The translations under genes were made by a program, and so were the position numbers. A model generated the notes under the pieces. The model was not told the DNA's origin and ran no database searches. It saw nothing but the letters and a program-made list of their open reading frames with translations. DNA of 64,000 bases from JASHVB01 sp963780805 (lineage in GTDB: Bacteria > Pseudomonadota > Alphaproteobacteria > Acetobacterales > Acetobacteraceae): positions 1,178,001 to 1,242,000 of the forward strand of contig CAWADP010000009.1 of assembly GCA_963780805.1 (NCBI GenBank), written 5' to 3'. Below, piece by piece: positions 25,958-35,023 of the stretch (positions are counted from its first letter, which is position 1; every line of letters begins with the position of its first letter).

Positions 25958-26812
25958 TCAAATCCCCACGTTCCCCGACCGCCGCCGCGCCGCCAGCAGT
26001 TTGTTGGAGTCGAAAAACCGCGCCACCGCATCGGCGTGCACTGCGCGCGACGCGGCATCGAAATCGCCCGCCGGTCGCGGCTCCAGATCGAAATGCCGGT
26101 ACTCATCGTGCCCACGCACCAGCGCCGCCGTCACCCGCACGTCGTTCACCAGCCTGCATTGCGGGGGGATGTAGCTCACGCCGATGCCGATGCGGCGCCG
26201 GTCCGTCCGGTTCGGCTCCGACGAGTGCACAATGTGCGTGTGGTGCAACGAGATCTGCCCCGCCTTCAACGGCATCATCACATGCTTCGTGTAATCCAGA
26301 TTATGCTCGATCGTTTGTCCGCGTGACAGCAGGTTGCCGGGCATGGCCGTGTCCTTGTGCGGGCGCTGTCCGATGACGTGGCTGCCGGGGATCAGCTTGA
26401 TGCAGCCCATCTCCGGCGTGGCATCGGTAAGCGCGATCCAGGCGGTGATTTGCTCATGCGGTTCCAAACCGAAATACGTGCCGTCCTGGTGCCACGAGAC
26501 ATGCGACGGCTCGTGCGGCTCCTTCAGCCAGGACGTCAGGTGATAGATCAGGATGTCCGGCCCGATGATGCTCTCCACCGCATCGAGCACCTTCGGATGA
26601 CGCACCAGCGCGTCCATCCACGAAAACAGCAGATGCGATTTTGACCTGACCAGATCAGGCAATTTTCCGAATGTATCGCCCTGCTCCTGCTCGAACGTCT
26701 CCAGCCGGCCGCGGAAATAACCCACCTCCTCCGGCGTCAGGCAAGCGATGGGGAACAGGAAGCCGTCGCAGCGATACCGCGCGACCTGAGGTGGCGACAG
26801 ACTGGCAGCCAT
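25958..26812 (-). CDS. Phytanoyl-CoA dioxygenase (PhyH) family protein
   Basis: 284 residues from ATG 26812; a TTG two codons upstream is the alternative. The Fe(II)/2-oxoglutarate site is visible: HQDGTYF gives H-x-D, and the distal histidine is in LHHTHIVHSSEPN, with the following R-R-R-I for 2-oxoglutarate. ITAWIALTDATPEMGCIKLIPGSH is typical. It would hydroxylate an unknown small molecule or fatty acyl compound in the cytoplasm. It lies downstream of mccA on the same strand, about 90 bp away, but no known role links it to leucine breakdown. Confidence 0.87.
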   Translation of the reverse strand: MAASLSPPQVARYRCDGFLFPIACLTPEEVGYFRGRLETFEQEQGDTFGKLPDLVRSKSHLLFSWMDALVRHPKVLDAVESIIGPDILIYHLTSWLKEPHEPSHVSWHQDGTYFGLEPHEQITAWIALTDATPEMGCIKLIPGSHVIGQRPHKDTAMPGNLLSRGQTIEHNLDYTKHVMMPLKAGQISLHHTHIVHSSEPNRTDRRRIGIGVSYIPPQCRLVNDVRVTAALVRGHDEYRHFDLEPRPAGDFDAASRAVHADAVARFFDSNKLLAARRRSGNVGI

Positions 26813-26905
26813 GGGCAAGTCTCCGGTTGGCCAAAGTCTCGGAGTAATCCGATAATCTGGGAATGACTCGATCGCAAGGGAAGCGGCAAACTCCGCTAGA
26901 CTCCG

Positions 26906-28918
26906 CTACGCATCCTTCTCATCGGTGTCATCGGCGAAGCTGACCAGCAGTTGCCCCTCCTGCACCGTTTCGCCCACGCGACAGGCGACGCGGTCCACCA
27001 CGCCGTCGGCCGGCGCGGTGAGGCGGAACACGGTCTTCATCGCCTCGAGCACGACCAGGACTTGGCCTCGAGTCACTGCCGCCCCGGGCTCGGCCGACAC
27101 CTGCGTCACCTGGCCCGGTAGAGGCGCGATCAGACGACCGCCGGATTCGTCCTCGGCTTCGGCGTGCGCCATCGGATCGGGCAGGTTGAAGCGGAACGTC
27201 GCGCCGTGGTGCCGCACCGACAACGTTTCGCCGTCATGCGTCACGCGGATGTGGGAACGTGCATCGTCCAGCGTCATCGCCAAGAGGCCATCCGTCCCGC
27301 GCGACGCGGCAGCATGCAGCGTGCGCCCGCCAATGGTCAGCCGCCATGCCGCGCCATCGCGCTGCGCGGCCACCGGATGGAGGGTGTCGGCGGCATGCAA
27401 TTCCAACACGCGCTCCGGCGTCATGTTCAGCCACCATTGGTCGCGCGCGTGCCACGGGGAATGCGGATCGGCGCTCGTTGCGGCGTGGCGCGACGCGATG
27501 GCAGCCTCATCGGTCAGCACTGCCAGCGCCGCCGCTGCCAGCACGTCGTCCGGCGGGGCGCCTTGCCCTGCCAGCAGCGTATCGGCATGGCGCGCGATGA
27601 AACCGGTGTCGACACCGCCAGCGGCAAAGTCCGGATGCATGGCGATGCGGTGGAGCAAGTCGAGATTGCTCGCCACGCCGGCCACGTCGCATTCCGCCAG
27701 CGCGCGTTGCAGCGTGGCCAAGGCAGCATCGCGCGTGGCGCCATGCACGATCAGCTTTGCCAGCATCGCATCATAGTGCGTCGAGACGCTGTCGCCGGCC
27801 GCGAACCCAGCATCGGCCCGCACCGTCTCCGTCGCCGACGGCAGGTGAAACGCGGCCAACCGGCCCGTGGATGGAGCAAAATCCCGCGCTGGATCCTCGG
27901 CGTAGAGCCGCGCCTCGATGGCGTGGCCGGACAGGCGGATCGCATTCTGGGTCCCGGGTAACGGCTCGCCTGCGGCGACGCGCAACTGCCATTCCACCAG
28001 ATCGAAGCCGGTGACCAACTCGGTGACCGGATGCTCCACCTGGAGCCGGGTGTTCATCTCCAGGAAATAGAATCCATCCTGGTCGGCAACGAATTCCACG
28101 GTGCCTGCGCCGACGTAACCGACCGCGCGCGCGGCGGCGACGGCGGCGTCGCCCAGCGCGGCGCGGCGGTGCGGGTCTATGCCGGGGGCGGGCGCTTCCT
28201 CGATCACTTTCTGATGGCGGCGCTGCACGGAGCAATCGCGCTCGAACAGATGGACGGTGTTGCCGTGTGTGTCGGCGAAGACCTGGACTTCGATGTGGCG
28301 CGGGCGCTGCAGGTAGCGCTCGATCAGCACGCGGTCGTCACCGAACGCGGAGGCGGCTTCCTGACGTGCCTCACCCAGCGCGGCATCGAAGGTGGCGGGA
28401 TCCGACACGACGCGCATGCCACGGCCGCCGCCGCCGGAGACGGCCTTGATGACAACGGGAAAGCCTGCGCGTCCCGCCTGGTTGGCGAGGAACGCCGGGT
28501 CCTGGTTGTCGCCGTGATAGCCCGGCAGCAGCGGTACACCGGATCGTTCCATCAGCGTCTTGGCGGCGGATTTCGAGCCCATCGCGCGCATGGCCGCCGG
28601 CGGCGGCCCGACGAAGATCAGGCCCGCGGCGGCACAGGCTTCGGCGAAGTCCGGGTTCTCCGACAGGAATCCGTAGCCGGGATGGACCGCCTCCGCACCT
28701 GCCGCCTGCGCCGCGGCGATGATGGCGCTGATGTTGAGGTAGCTGTGGCGCGCCGGCGCGGGGCCGATCCGCAGCGCACGGTCGGCGGTGCGCACGTGCA
28801 GCGCGTTCGCATCGGCGTCGGAGAAGACGGCAACGCTCTCGATGCCCAGCCGCCGCGCGGTGCGCACGATGCGACAGGCGATCTCGCCACGGTTGGCGAT
28901 CAGGAGGGTGCGGAACAT
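26906..28918 (-). CDS. mccA: 3-methylcrotonyl-CoA carboxylase, biotin-containing alpha subunit
   Basis: 670 residues with biotin carboxylase (1-450; IANRGEIACRI, GGGGRGMRVV, EMNTRLQVEHPVTE), a linker domain and a biotinyl domain whose lysine is K628 in VVLEAMKTVF. The length suits MccA, PccA or geranyl-CoA carboxylase; the neighbouring beta subunit and isovaleryl-CoA dehydrogenase point to MccA (LiuD). The enzyme carboxylates 3-methylcrotonyl-CoA in leucine degradation using ATP and bicarbonate. It lies ~280 bp after mccB with repeat-rich DNA between. Confidence 0.9.
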   Translation of the reverse strand: MFRTLLIANRGEIACRIVRTARRLGIESVAVFSDADANALHVRTADRALRIGPAPARHSYLNISAIIAAAQAAGAEAVHPGYGFLSENPDFAEACAAAGLIFVGPPPAAMRAMGSKSAAKTLMERSGVPLLPGYHGDNQDPAFLANQAGRAGFPVVIKAVSGGGGRGMRVVSDPATFDAALGEARQEAASAFGDDRVLIERYLQRPRHIEVQVFADTHGNTVHLFERDCSVQRRHQKVIEEAPAPGIDPHRRAALGDAAVAAARAVGYVGAGTVEFVADQDGFYFLEMNTRLQVEHPVTELVTGFDLVEWQLRVAAGEPLPGTQNAIRLSGHAIEARLYAEDPARDFAPSTGRLAAFHLPSATETVRADAGFAAGDSVSTHYDAMLAKLIVHGATRDAALATLQRALAECDVAGVASNLDLLHRIAMHPDFAAGGVDTGFIARHADTLLAGQGAPPDDVLAAAALAVLTDEAAIASRHAATSADPHSPWHARDQWWLNMTPERVLELHAADTLHPVAAQRDGAAWRLTIGGRTLHAAASRGTDGLLAMTLDDARSHIRVTHDGETLSVRHHGATFRFNLPDPMAHAEAEDESGGRLIAPLPGQVTQVSAEPGAAVTRGQVLVVLEAMKTVFRLTAPADGVVDRVACRVGETVQEGQLLVSFADDTDEKDA

Positions 28919-28974
28919 CCTAGTGCTCCGACTTTGACGGTTGGTGCCAGACCTGGAGGGCTCCGACCTGGTGT

Positions 28975-29054
28975 GTCATTGCGAGCGCAGCGGAGCAATC
29001 TCCCGCGAGTGACGTGCGAACGCTCCGGGAGTTTGCTTCGCTGCGCTCGCAATG
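28975..29054. repeat. Inverted repeat with TCATTGCGAGCGCAGC arms
   Basis: The left arm GTCATTGCGAGCGCAGCGGA and the right arm CTTCGCTGCGCTCGCAATGAC (trimmed to its core TGCGCTCGCAATGAC) pair across ~50 bases. This is a common intergenic element of this genome type and lies between mccB and mccA. Confidence 0.7.
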
Positions 29055-29096
29055 ACCCCGACGGCATCCAGGCGCCACGATCATAATACCAGACTC

Positions 29097-29195
29097 GGTC
29101 GCTTCAGCCTCTGTCGCTTCATACTCTGCCGCTTCAGCCTCAGCCGCTTCAAAGGCCGGTGCATCGCAAGACTTTGCCGCTTCAAAGGTCGCTGC
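29097..29195. repeat. Degenerate 15-bp tandem repeat after the mccB stop
   Basis: Four adjacent 15-bp units of the type TGCCGCTTCAGCCTC (29,097-29,156), then two looser ones up to the mccB stop codon at 29,197. In the minus direction one frame would code a Glu/Ala-rich peptide, but it has no start of its own. Confidence 0.65.
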
Positions 29196-29196
29196 A

Positions 29197-30786
29197 TCAC
29201 ATCCGGAACACGCCGAAGCGTGTCTCCTCGACGGGTGCATTCAAGGCGGCCGACAACGCCAGGCCGAGCACGCGGCGCGTGTCGGCCGGATCGATCACGC
29301 CGTCATCCCATAGCCGAGCGGTGGCATAGTACGGGTGGCCCTGGGTATCATACTGCGCGCGGATCGGGGCTTTGAACTTTTCCTCGTCTTCCGCCGAGCC
29401 TTCCCCGGCGCCACGCCGCACGGTCGCCAGCACGCCCGCCGCTTGCTCGCCGCCCATCACCGAGATGCGCGCATTCGGCCACAAGAACAGAAAGCGCGGG
29501 TCGTAGGCACGGCCGCACATGCCGTAATTCCCCGCGCCGTAGCTGCCGCCGATGATCATCGTCAGCTTCGGCACCGCGGTGGTGGATACCGCGGTCACCA
29601 GTTTGGCCCCATCCTTGGCGATGCCGCCGGCTTCGTACTTCCGACCCACCATGAAGCCGGTGATGTTCTGCAAGAACAGGAGAGGAATGCCGCGTTGGCT
29701 GCATAGTTCGACGAAGTGCGCGCCTTTCAGGGACGATTCGGAAAACAGGATGCCGTTGTTGGCGAGGATGCCGATTGGATAGCCGAACAGATGGGCGAAG
29801 CCGCAGATCAGCGTGGTGCCGTAGAGGCGTTTGAACTCGTCGAATTCGCTGGCGTCGACGATGCGGGCGATTACCTCGTGCACGTCGTACGGCGCGCGCA
29901 GGTCTGTTGGCACCACGCCATGCAGCTCCGCCGGATCGTAGCGCGGCGGCTCGGGCGGGCGCAGCGATACCGCCGGCCGCTTCACATGGTTCAGCCCGGC
30001 GACGATGCGGCGGCACAGGGCCAGAGCGTGACGATCGTCATGGGCATAGTGATCCACCACGCCGGAGGTACGCGCATGGACGTCCGCGCCACCGAGCTCC
30101 TCGGCGGTGACGATCTCGCCGGTGGCTGCCTGTACCAGCGGTGGGCCGCCGAGGAAGATCGTGCCCTGCTTGCGCACGATGATGCTTTCGTCACTCATCG
30201 CCGGCACATAGGCGCCACCGGCGGTGCAGGAGCCCATCACCACGGCGATTTGCGGGATGCCGGCCGCCGACAGGTTGGCCTGATTGAAGAAAATCCTGCC
30301 AAAATGGTCCTTGTCGGGGAAAATCTCGTCCTGCATCGGCAGGAAGGCGCCACCGGAATCCACCAGATAGAGACAGGGCAGCCGGTTGGCGCGGGCGATC
30401 TCCTGGGCGCGCAGGTGTTTCTTCACGGTGATTGGGAAATAGGTACCGCCCTTCACGGTAGCGTCGTTCGCCACGATGACACATTCGCGTCCGGCGACGC
30501 TGCCGATGCCGGTGACGATGCCGCCCGATGGGACTTCGCCTCCGTACAGACCGTAGGCGGCAAGCTGTGACAGCTCCAGGAACGGCGAGCCGGGATCGAT
30601 CAGCGCGGCCACGCGTTCGCGCGCCAGCAGCTTCCCCCGCGCGCGATGACGCTGCCGCGCCACGTTGCCGCCGCCTTGTGCCACTGCGGTGACCTTGTCG
30701 CGCAGGTCGGCCACCAGCGCGCGCATGGTTTCGGCGTTGGCCGCGAATTCATGCGATCTCGTGTCGATGTCGGAACGCAAAATCAT
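29197..30786 (-). CDS. mccB: 3-methylcrotonyl-CoA carboxylase, carboxyltransferase beta subunit
   Basis: 529 residues from ATG 30786 (an upstream start would add 23 residues with no family character). The two crotonase-like halves are present: LYLVDSGGAFLPMQDEIFPD and GSCTAGGAYVPAMSDE in the first, NNGILFSESSLKGAHFVEL, FLQNITGFMVGRKYEAGGI and GGSYGAGNYGMCGRAYDP in the second. These, including the Q-N-I-T-G-F motif, are typical of MccB/LiuB. It transfers CO2 from biotin of MccA to 3-methylcrotonyl-CoA. Ivd is the upstream gene, 200 bp away on the same strand. Confidence 0.93.
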   Translation of the reverse strand: MILRSDIDTRSHEFAANAETMRALVADLRDKVTAVAQGGGNVARQRHRARGKLLARERVAALIDPGSPFLELSQLAAYGLYGGEVPSGGIVTGIGSVAGRECVIVANDATVKGGTYFPITVKKHLRAQEIARANRLPCLYLVDSGGAFLPMQDEIFPDKDHFGRIFFNQANLSAAGIPQIAVVMGSCTAGGAYVPAMSDESIIVRKQGTIFLGGPPLVQAATGEIVTAEELGGADVHARTSGVVDHYAHDDRHALALCRRIVAGLNHVKRPAVSLRPPEPPRYDPAELHGVVPTDLRAPYDVHEVIARIVDASEFDEFKRLYGTTLICGFAHLFGYPIGILANNGILFSESSLKGAHFVELCSQRGIPLLFLQNITGFMVGRKYEAGGIAKDGAKLVTAVSTTAVPKLTMIIGGSYGAGNYGMCGRAYDPRFLFLWPNARISVMGGEQAAGVLATVRRGAGEGSAEDEEKFKAPIRAQYDTQGHPYYATARLWDDGVIDPADTRRVLGLALSAALNAPVEETRFGVFRM

Positions 30787-30987
30787 CCGTGCGGCGCTCG
30801 CACTGCAACGCCGGAAGGCGAAAAAGAATGGAACCACAGATGCACACGGAAGCACACACTTGGACCCGAGTTCTGGCGAAGCATCGTGAGCCCCGACGAT
30901 TGCCCGTGGCTATGGGGGCAGGGCGAACATGCTCCACGCTTCCATCTGTGTGCATATGTGCGCATCTGTAATCCCAATACCTGTTCT

Positions 30988-32166
30988 TCACGCCGTCTCG
31001 GCAAACAGTTCGCGGCCGATCAGCATGCGGCGGATTTCACTGGTGCCGGCGCCGATTTCGTACAGCTTGGCGTCGCGCAGAAGGCGGCCGGTAGGGTAGT
31101 CGTTGATGTACCCGTTGCCGCCCAGGGCCTGGATCGCCTCCAGCGCCATCCACGTGGCTTTCTCGGCCGCATAGAGAATGGCACCCGCCGCATCCTTCCG
31201 CGTCGGGCCGCCACGGTCGCATGCCTTCGCCACCGCGTACACATAAGCCCTGCACGCGTTCATCGTAGTATACATGTCGGCGAGCTTGCCCTGCATGAGC
31301 TGGAACGCGCCGATCGGCTGGCCGAACTGCTTGCGTTCGTGGACGTAGGGCACCACCGCGTCCATGCAGGCCTGCATGATGCCCAGCGGTCCCGCCGCCA
31401 GCACCGCGCGCTCGTAGTCCAGGCCGCTCATCAGCACGTGCACGCCGTCATCGGCGCGGCCGAGCACGTTCTCCTCCGGCACCTCGCAGTCCTGGAACAC
31501 CAGTTCGCAGGTGTTCGAACCGCGCATGCCCAGCTTGTCCAGCTTCTGGGCGGTGGAGAACCCGGACAACCCCTTCTCGATCAGGAACGCGGTGATCCCG
31601 CGCGGACCCGCATCCGGATTGGTCTTGGCATAGACCACCAGCACGTCGGCATCCGGTCCGTTGGTAATCCACATTTTGCTGCCATTCAGCACGAAGCGGT
31701 CGCCGCGCTTCTCTGCCCTGGTGCGCATGCCTACGACGTCGGAGCCTGCGCCCGGCTCGCTCATCGCCAGGGCGCCGACATGCTCGCCGCTGGTCAGCCG
31801 GGGCAGGTAGCGGCGCTTTTGCGCCTGCGTGCCGTTGCGGCGGATCTGGTTGACGCAGAGGTTGGAGTGCGCGCCGTACGACAGGCCAACCGAGGCGGAG
31901 GCGCGGGAAATCTCTTCCATCGCCACGACATGCTCCAGGTAGCCCATGCCGGCGCCGCCCCATTCCTCCTCGACGGTAATCCCCAGCACGCCGAGGTCGC
32001 CGAATTTTCTCCAAAGGTCCATCGGGAAGGCGTTGTCGCGGTCGATCGTGGCGGCGCGGGGGGCGATTTCGGCGGCAGCGAATGCCTCCACCTGGTCGCG
32101 CAGCATGTCGGCGGTTTCGCCGAGGCCGAAATCCAGGCCCGGCAGGCGGTTGGGGATCGCTGGCAT
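30988..32166 (-). CDS. ivd: Isovaleryl-CoA dehydrogenase
   Basis: 392 residues from ATG 32166; an ATG eight codons earlier also exists. Typical acyl-CoA dehydrogenase fold with ITVEEEWGGAGMGYLEHV, AMSEPGAGSDVVGM, KMWITNGPDADVLVVYAKT and the end EIGAGTSEIRRMLIGREL. The catalytic base is E252 in SGLDYERAVL, the internal position used by isovaleryl-CoA and long-chain enzymes instead of the usual C-terminal glutamate. It passes electrons to ETF. First gene of the leucine-degradation group (ivd, mccB, mccA); hydratase and HMG-CoA lyase genes are not in the window. Confidence 0.93.
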   Translation of the reverse strand: MPAIPNRLPGLDFGLGETADMLRDQVEAFAAAEIAPRAATIDRDNAFPMDLWRKFGDLGVLGITVEEEWGGAGMGYLEHVVAMEEISRASASVGLSYGAHSNLCVNQIRRNGTQAQKRRYLPRLTSGEHVGALAMSEPGAGSDVVGMRTRAEKRGDRFVLNGSKMWITNGPDADVLVVYAKTNPDAGPRGITAFLIEKGLSGFSTAQKLDKLGMRGSNTCELVFQDCEVPEENVLGRADDGVHVLMSGLDYERAVLAAGPLGIMQACMDAVVPYVHERKQFGQPIGAFQLMQGKLADMYTTMNACRAYVYAVAKACDRGGPTRKDAAGAILYAAEKATWMALEAIQALGGNGYINDYPTGRLLRDAKLYEIGAGTSEIRRMLIGRELFAETA

Positions 32167-32619
32167 CGGCAACCCTTCGATATCGAACAATCCAGCTGAC
32201 AGAATGGCGCATCACCCGCCGGGCGCCAAGTGACGGGTGCGCGTGGCGGATCCGAGTGGCAGGTACCTGTCTGGTATGACACGTGCGTGGGCCGCCCCGG
32301 ATGAAGGCACGACGGGGTGCCTGGATAATGCTGGATGACTCCGCGGCCGCGCGTTCGGCTCCCGCGTCATGGCCGGCCACGCGCCGAGCCGAAGGGTCGT
32401 CTGGAAACACGCTCCGGCCGGCCCCCACGGCTTTCTGTTTGCCGCGCAGCAAAGACGCGGTTGTCTGGCCAAGCTCCGGCATGACGCCGCGACAGGGGAG
32501 CGCCCCGCTAGGAGGTGCCCCGTGGGCGGCGCCCCGCTGGGCGGCACCCCGCTGGGCGGCACCCCGCCCGACGGCGTCACGCAAGGGAACTTTCGTTCCC
32601 GTGGCCATGGCAAGCTGCG
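32167..32619. other. Gene-free stretch with a 15-bp repeat
   Basis: No coding sequence recognised. Besides the 15-bp tandem repeat at 32,496-32,570 there is a GGTATGACACGTGCGTGGG stretch and the upstream region of ivd. Frames crossing it are low in complexity. Confidence 0.45.
32496..32570. repeat. 15-bp tandem repeat, about five copies
   Basis: Units GGAGGTGCCCCGTGG, GCGGCGCCCCGCTGG and GCGGCACCCCGCTGG follow each other, with one diverged unit before and one after. It lies about 50 bp beyond the stop of the small hypothetical gene (minus strand). Confidence 0.8.
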
Positions 32620-32949
32620 TCAGGCGGATCCGACGTCCCAGAAGTAAAGGGCTGGTTCGGCCGGGATCGCCAGAGGCGATTGTTCCCGGGCGACCCCGAA
32701 CATGAAGGCGTGCCCGTCTGCCGCTTTCACGTCGGCATGCCGATGTGGCAGCATCTCGACGCCCGCTGTTCCGGCATCATCCCTGATGCCCGGCAAAACT
32801 TCGTCTTCCAGGCTGTATAGCCTCTCGTCCGGGTGTCCGGGCCGGAACGTGCCGTACGTGTATGTCGGACGCCGATCGGACGGGTTGGGATACCCGGCGG
32901 CCGCCGCCCGGCTGCGGCGCCGGCTTGGCTCTGCGTGCTTGATGCGCAT
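32620..32949 (-). CDS. Small hypothetical protein
   Basis: 109 residues from ATG 32949, after GAAAGGACACGACC. The first ~20 residues are basic (MRIKHAEPSRRRSRA). The rest is soluble and mixed alpha/beta in character: RRPTYTYGTFRPGHPDERLY, SLEDEVLPGIRDDAG, VEMLPHRHADVKAADGH and ALYFWDVGSA. No membrane helix or signal peptide. I do not recognise a domain. Composition and codon use are those of a true gene; the divergent neighbour is rpmG. Confidence 0.6.
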   Translation of the reverse strand: MRIKHAEPSRRRSRAAAAGYPNPSDRRPTYTYGTFRPGHPDERLYSLEDEVLPGIRDDAGTAGVEMLPHRHADVKAADGHAFMFGVAREQSPLAIPAEPALYFWDVGSA

Positions 32950-33144
32950 GGTCGTGTCCTTTCGAAGAATTTGCGCATCTGCAATCTGGCACATGGGGGT
33001 TACCATGCGGTTAAGAAGCGGTGTCCGCCGGAACTGCCGATGCCGCGCCGTCGGTTCCAATCGCTCCGCCGCCCTCAGCCGCCCCGAGGTGCTTGACCAG
33101 TCGGCCCTCAATCCGCATGTTGGCGGCTTCGCGAGGTAACACCC

Positions 33145-33312
33145 ATGGCCAAGACCAACGTCGTTCAGATCAAGCTCGTCTCCAGCGCCGACACCGGCTT
33201 CTTCTACGTCACCAAGAAGAACGCCCGGAACCAGACCGGCAAGCTCGAGCTGAAGAAATACGACCCCGTCGCGCGCAAGCACGTCCTGTTCAAGGAAGCC
33301 AAGATCAAGTAA
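33145..33312 (+). CDS. rpmG: 50S ribosomal protein L33
   Basis: 55 residues from ATG 33145 to TAA 33310-33312. The sequence starts MAKTNVVQIKLVSSADTGF and includes YVTKKNARNQTGKLELKKYD, a clear L33. It is the zinc-independent form: no CxxC pairs are present. Its last 8 bases overlap the end of the convergent pleD gene. The pairing of rpmG and pleD is also known from Caulobacter and relatives. Confidence 0.96.
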   Translation: MAKTNVVQIKLVSSADTGFFYVTKKNARNQTGKLELKKYDPVARKHVLFKEAKIK

Positions 33313-34681
33313 CGCGGTCGGGGCGGGACGGCAGCCCGACGCGGTTGCGCCCGCTGCGCTTCGCGCCGTACAGCGCGAGGTCCGCTTCGCGCAGCAACGC
33401 CTCCGGCGACCGCGTCTCCGCGGTTGTCCAGGCAATGCCGATGCTGATCGTCAGGCGGCAGCGCTGGCTGGGCTCCGGCTCGAAGCCCAGGCATTCGACG
33501 GCAACGCGCAGGCGCTCGGCGGCAACGGCGGCCTCGTCGCTGCCGCTGCCGGGCATTACCACCACGAACTCCTCGCCGCCGTAGCGGGCAAGGGAGTCGA
33601 ACACTCGCGTGTTGCCGCGCAGGGTCTCGGCGATGGCGCGTAACGCCTCGTCGCCGGCGGCATGGCCGTGGTCATCGTTTACGGTCTTGAAATGGTCCAC
33701 GTCGATCATCAACACGGCCAGGTCGCGGGCCTGCGGTCCCTCCAGCAGGTTGCGCAGATGGCGCATCAGGTAGCGATGGTTGTAGAGACCGGTCAGCGGG
33801 TCGGTCAGTGCCAGTTCCAGCGCAGTGCCGACATCCGCGCGCAGACGGTCCTGGTAGAATTTGCGGCGGATCTGGTTGCGGGCGCGGGCACGCAGTTCGT
33901 TCTCATCCAGCGGCAGCAGCAGCCAGTCATTGGCCCCCAGGTCGAAGCCGCGCAGCAGGCGGTCGCGCTCCTCGGGCTCGGCGACCAACAGCAGCGGGAT
34001 GTCGTGGGTCGCATCCGCGGCGCGCAAGGATGAGGCCAGCTTCAGCGGGTCCTCGTCCGCCAGCGACAGGCTGAGTACGATCAGGTCGAACGGGATGGCG
34101 GCGGTGAGCGCGGTCGCCTCGGCGTGGCCGCGGGCGCGGCCCGGAATGATGCCGTCGCGGGCCAGCGCGTCCTGCACTGGCTGGGCGCTGAGGTCCCAAT
34201 CGTCCACCACCAGGGCGCGCGCGCCGGCAACGGGTGGAACGGCCACACGGTCAGAGGCCAGCCCCAGGGCGCGGGCGGTCTCACCGCGTGCGCGCCATTC
34301 GTCGAGCAGGCGCTTGAGACGGATCAGGCTCTTTACGCGGGCCATGAGGGTCTCGTACTCGACCGGCTTGGTGAGGAAATCGTCGGCGCCGGCTTCCAGG
34401 CCACGTAGCCGCTCCACCGGCTCGCCCAATGCTGTCACCATCACCACCGGGATGTGCAGCGTGGCAGGATCGTCCTTCAGGTGCTGGCAGCACTCGAATC
34501 CGTCCATGCCAGGCATCATGACGTCGAGCAGGATCAGGTCCGGTTGCCAGTCCCGTGCCATGGTCAGGGCGTCGAAGCCGTTCTTGGCGCTGGATACCTG
34601 GTAGTACTCGGCGGCGAGCTTCGCCTCCAGCAGGCGGGTGTTTGCCGGGACGTCGTCGACGATCAGGATGCGGGCGGTCAT
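33305..34681 (-). CDS. pleD: PleD-type response regulator, diguanylate cyclase
   Basis: 458 residues: receiver 1 (3-118) with phospho-acceptor D53 in LILLDVMMPG and K105-type lysine in DFLTKP; a degenerate second receiver (~150-270) with LSLSL where the aspartate should be; and a GGDEF domain with GGEEF at 368-372. The inhibitory site RxxD is intact (RVFD, 359-362). All three positions coincide with Caulobacter PleD. The enzyme makes c-di-GMP upon phosphorylation and is product-inhibited. DivK is not adjacent. The PilZ chemoreceptor at 3,206 is a possible c-di-GMP reader. Confidence 0.94.
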   Translation of the reverse strand: MTARILIVDDVPANTRLLEAKLAAEYYQVSSAKNGFDALTMARDWQPDLILLDVMMPGMDGFECCQHLKDDPATLHIPVVMVTALGEPVERLRGLEAGADDFLTKPVEYETLMARVKSLIRLKRLLDEWRARGETARALGLASDRVAVPPVAGARALVVDDWDLSAQPVQDALARDGIIPGRARGHAEATALTAAIPFDLIVLSLSLADEDPLKLASSLRAADATHDIPLLLVAEPEERDRLLRGFDLGANDWLLLPLDENELRARARNQIRRKFYQDRLRADVGTALELALTDPLTGLYNHRYLMRHLRNLLEGPQARDLAVLMIDVDHFKTVNDDHGHAAGDEALRAIAETLRGNTRVFDSLARYGGEEFVVVMPGSGSDEAAVAAERLRVAVECLGFEPEPSQRCRLTISIGIAWTTAETRSPEALLREADLALYGAKRSGRNRVGLPSRPDRVT

Positions 34682-35023
34682 CGGCGGCGGTTTTCCTGGC
34701 CTCGTGCGGGGTGGGCGCCGGGAGAGAGGTTAGCGGATGAGAACTTAACGCAGGGTTGCGGTGTACGAAAGTGGGTGCAACGCCTTGGGTTTGGTCCTGA
34801 CCCGGGCGGATGCATGGCACCGCTGGTGCAACCGTGCTTAGAAGCCGGACCGAAGGCCCATGCGCCGCGGAGGAATTGGTCCAAGGTTCCACCGCCGCCC
34901 CAGGTTACAGGATAGGGCGCCACAGGATAGGGCGCCACAGGATAGGGCGCCCGGGAACGGCGCGCTTCCGAGCCAACAGAAATGGACTGAGGCGGACAGC
35001 CATCCGCCGCGAGCGGATGGATC
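34682..35023. other. Divergent intergenic region between pleD and the DMT exporter
   Basis: 342 bp without a gene. It holds the promoters of both genes and a 15-bp tandem repeat at 34,907-34,951. I cannot identify -35/-10 boxes with confidence. Confidence 0.4.
34907..34951. repeat. 15-bp tandem repeat, 3 perfect copies
   Basis: Three identical copies of ACAGGATAGGGCGCC, about 70 bp upstream of the DMT exporter start. Being identical, they are recent or selected. Confidence 0.9.

Noticed and set aside
28920..29240. Minus-strand Glu/Ala-rich 106-codon ORF between mccB and mccA
   Set aside because: It overlaps the mccB end in another frame and consists of the 15-bp repeat plus an inverted repeat; no ribosome site.
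34907..34951. CRISPR-like array
   Set aside because: Repeats are contiguous without spacers and only three in number; no cas genes in the window.
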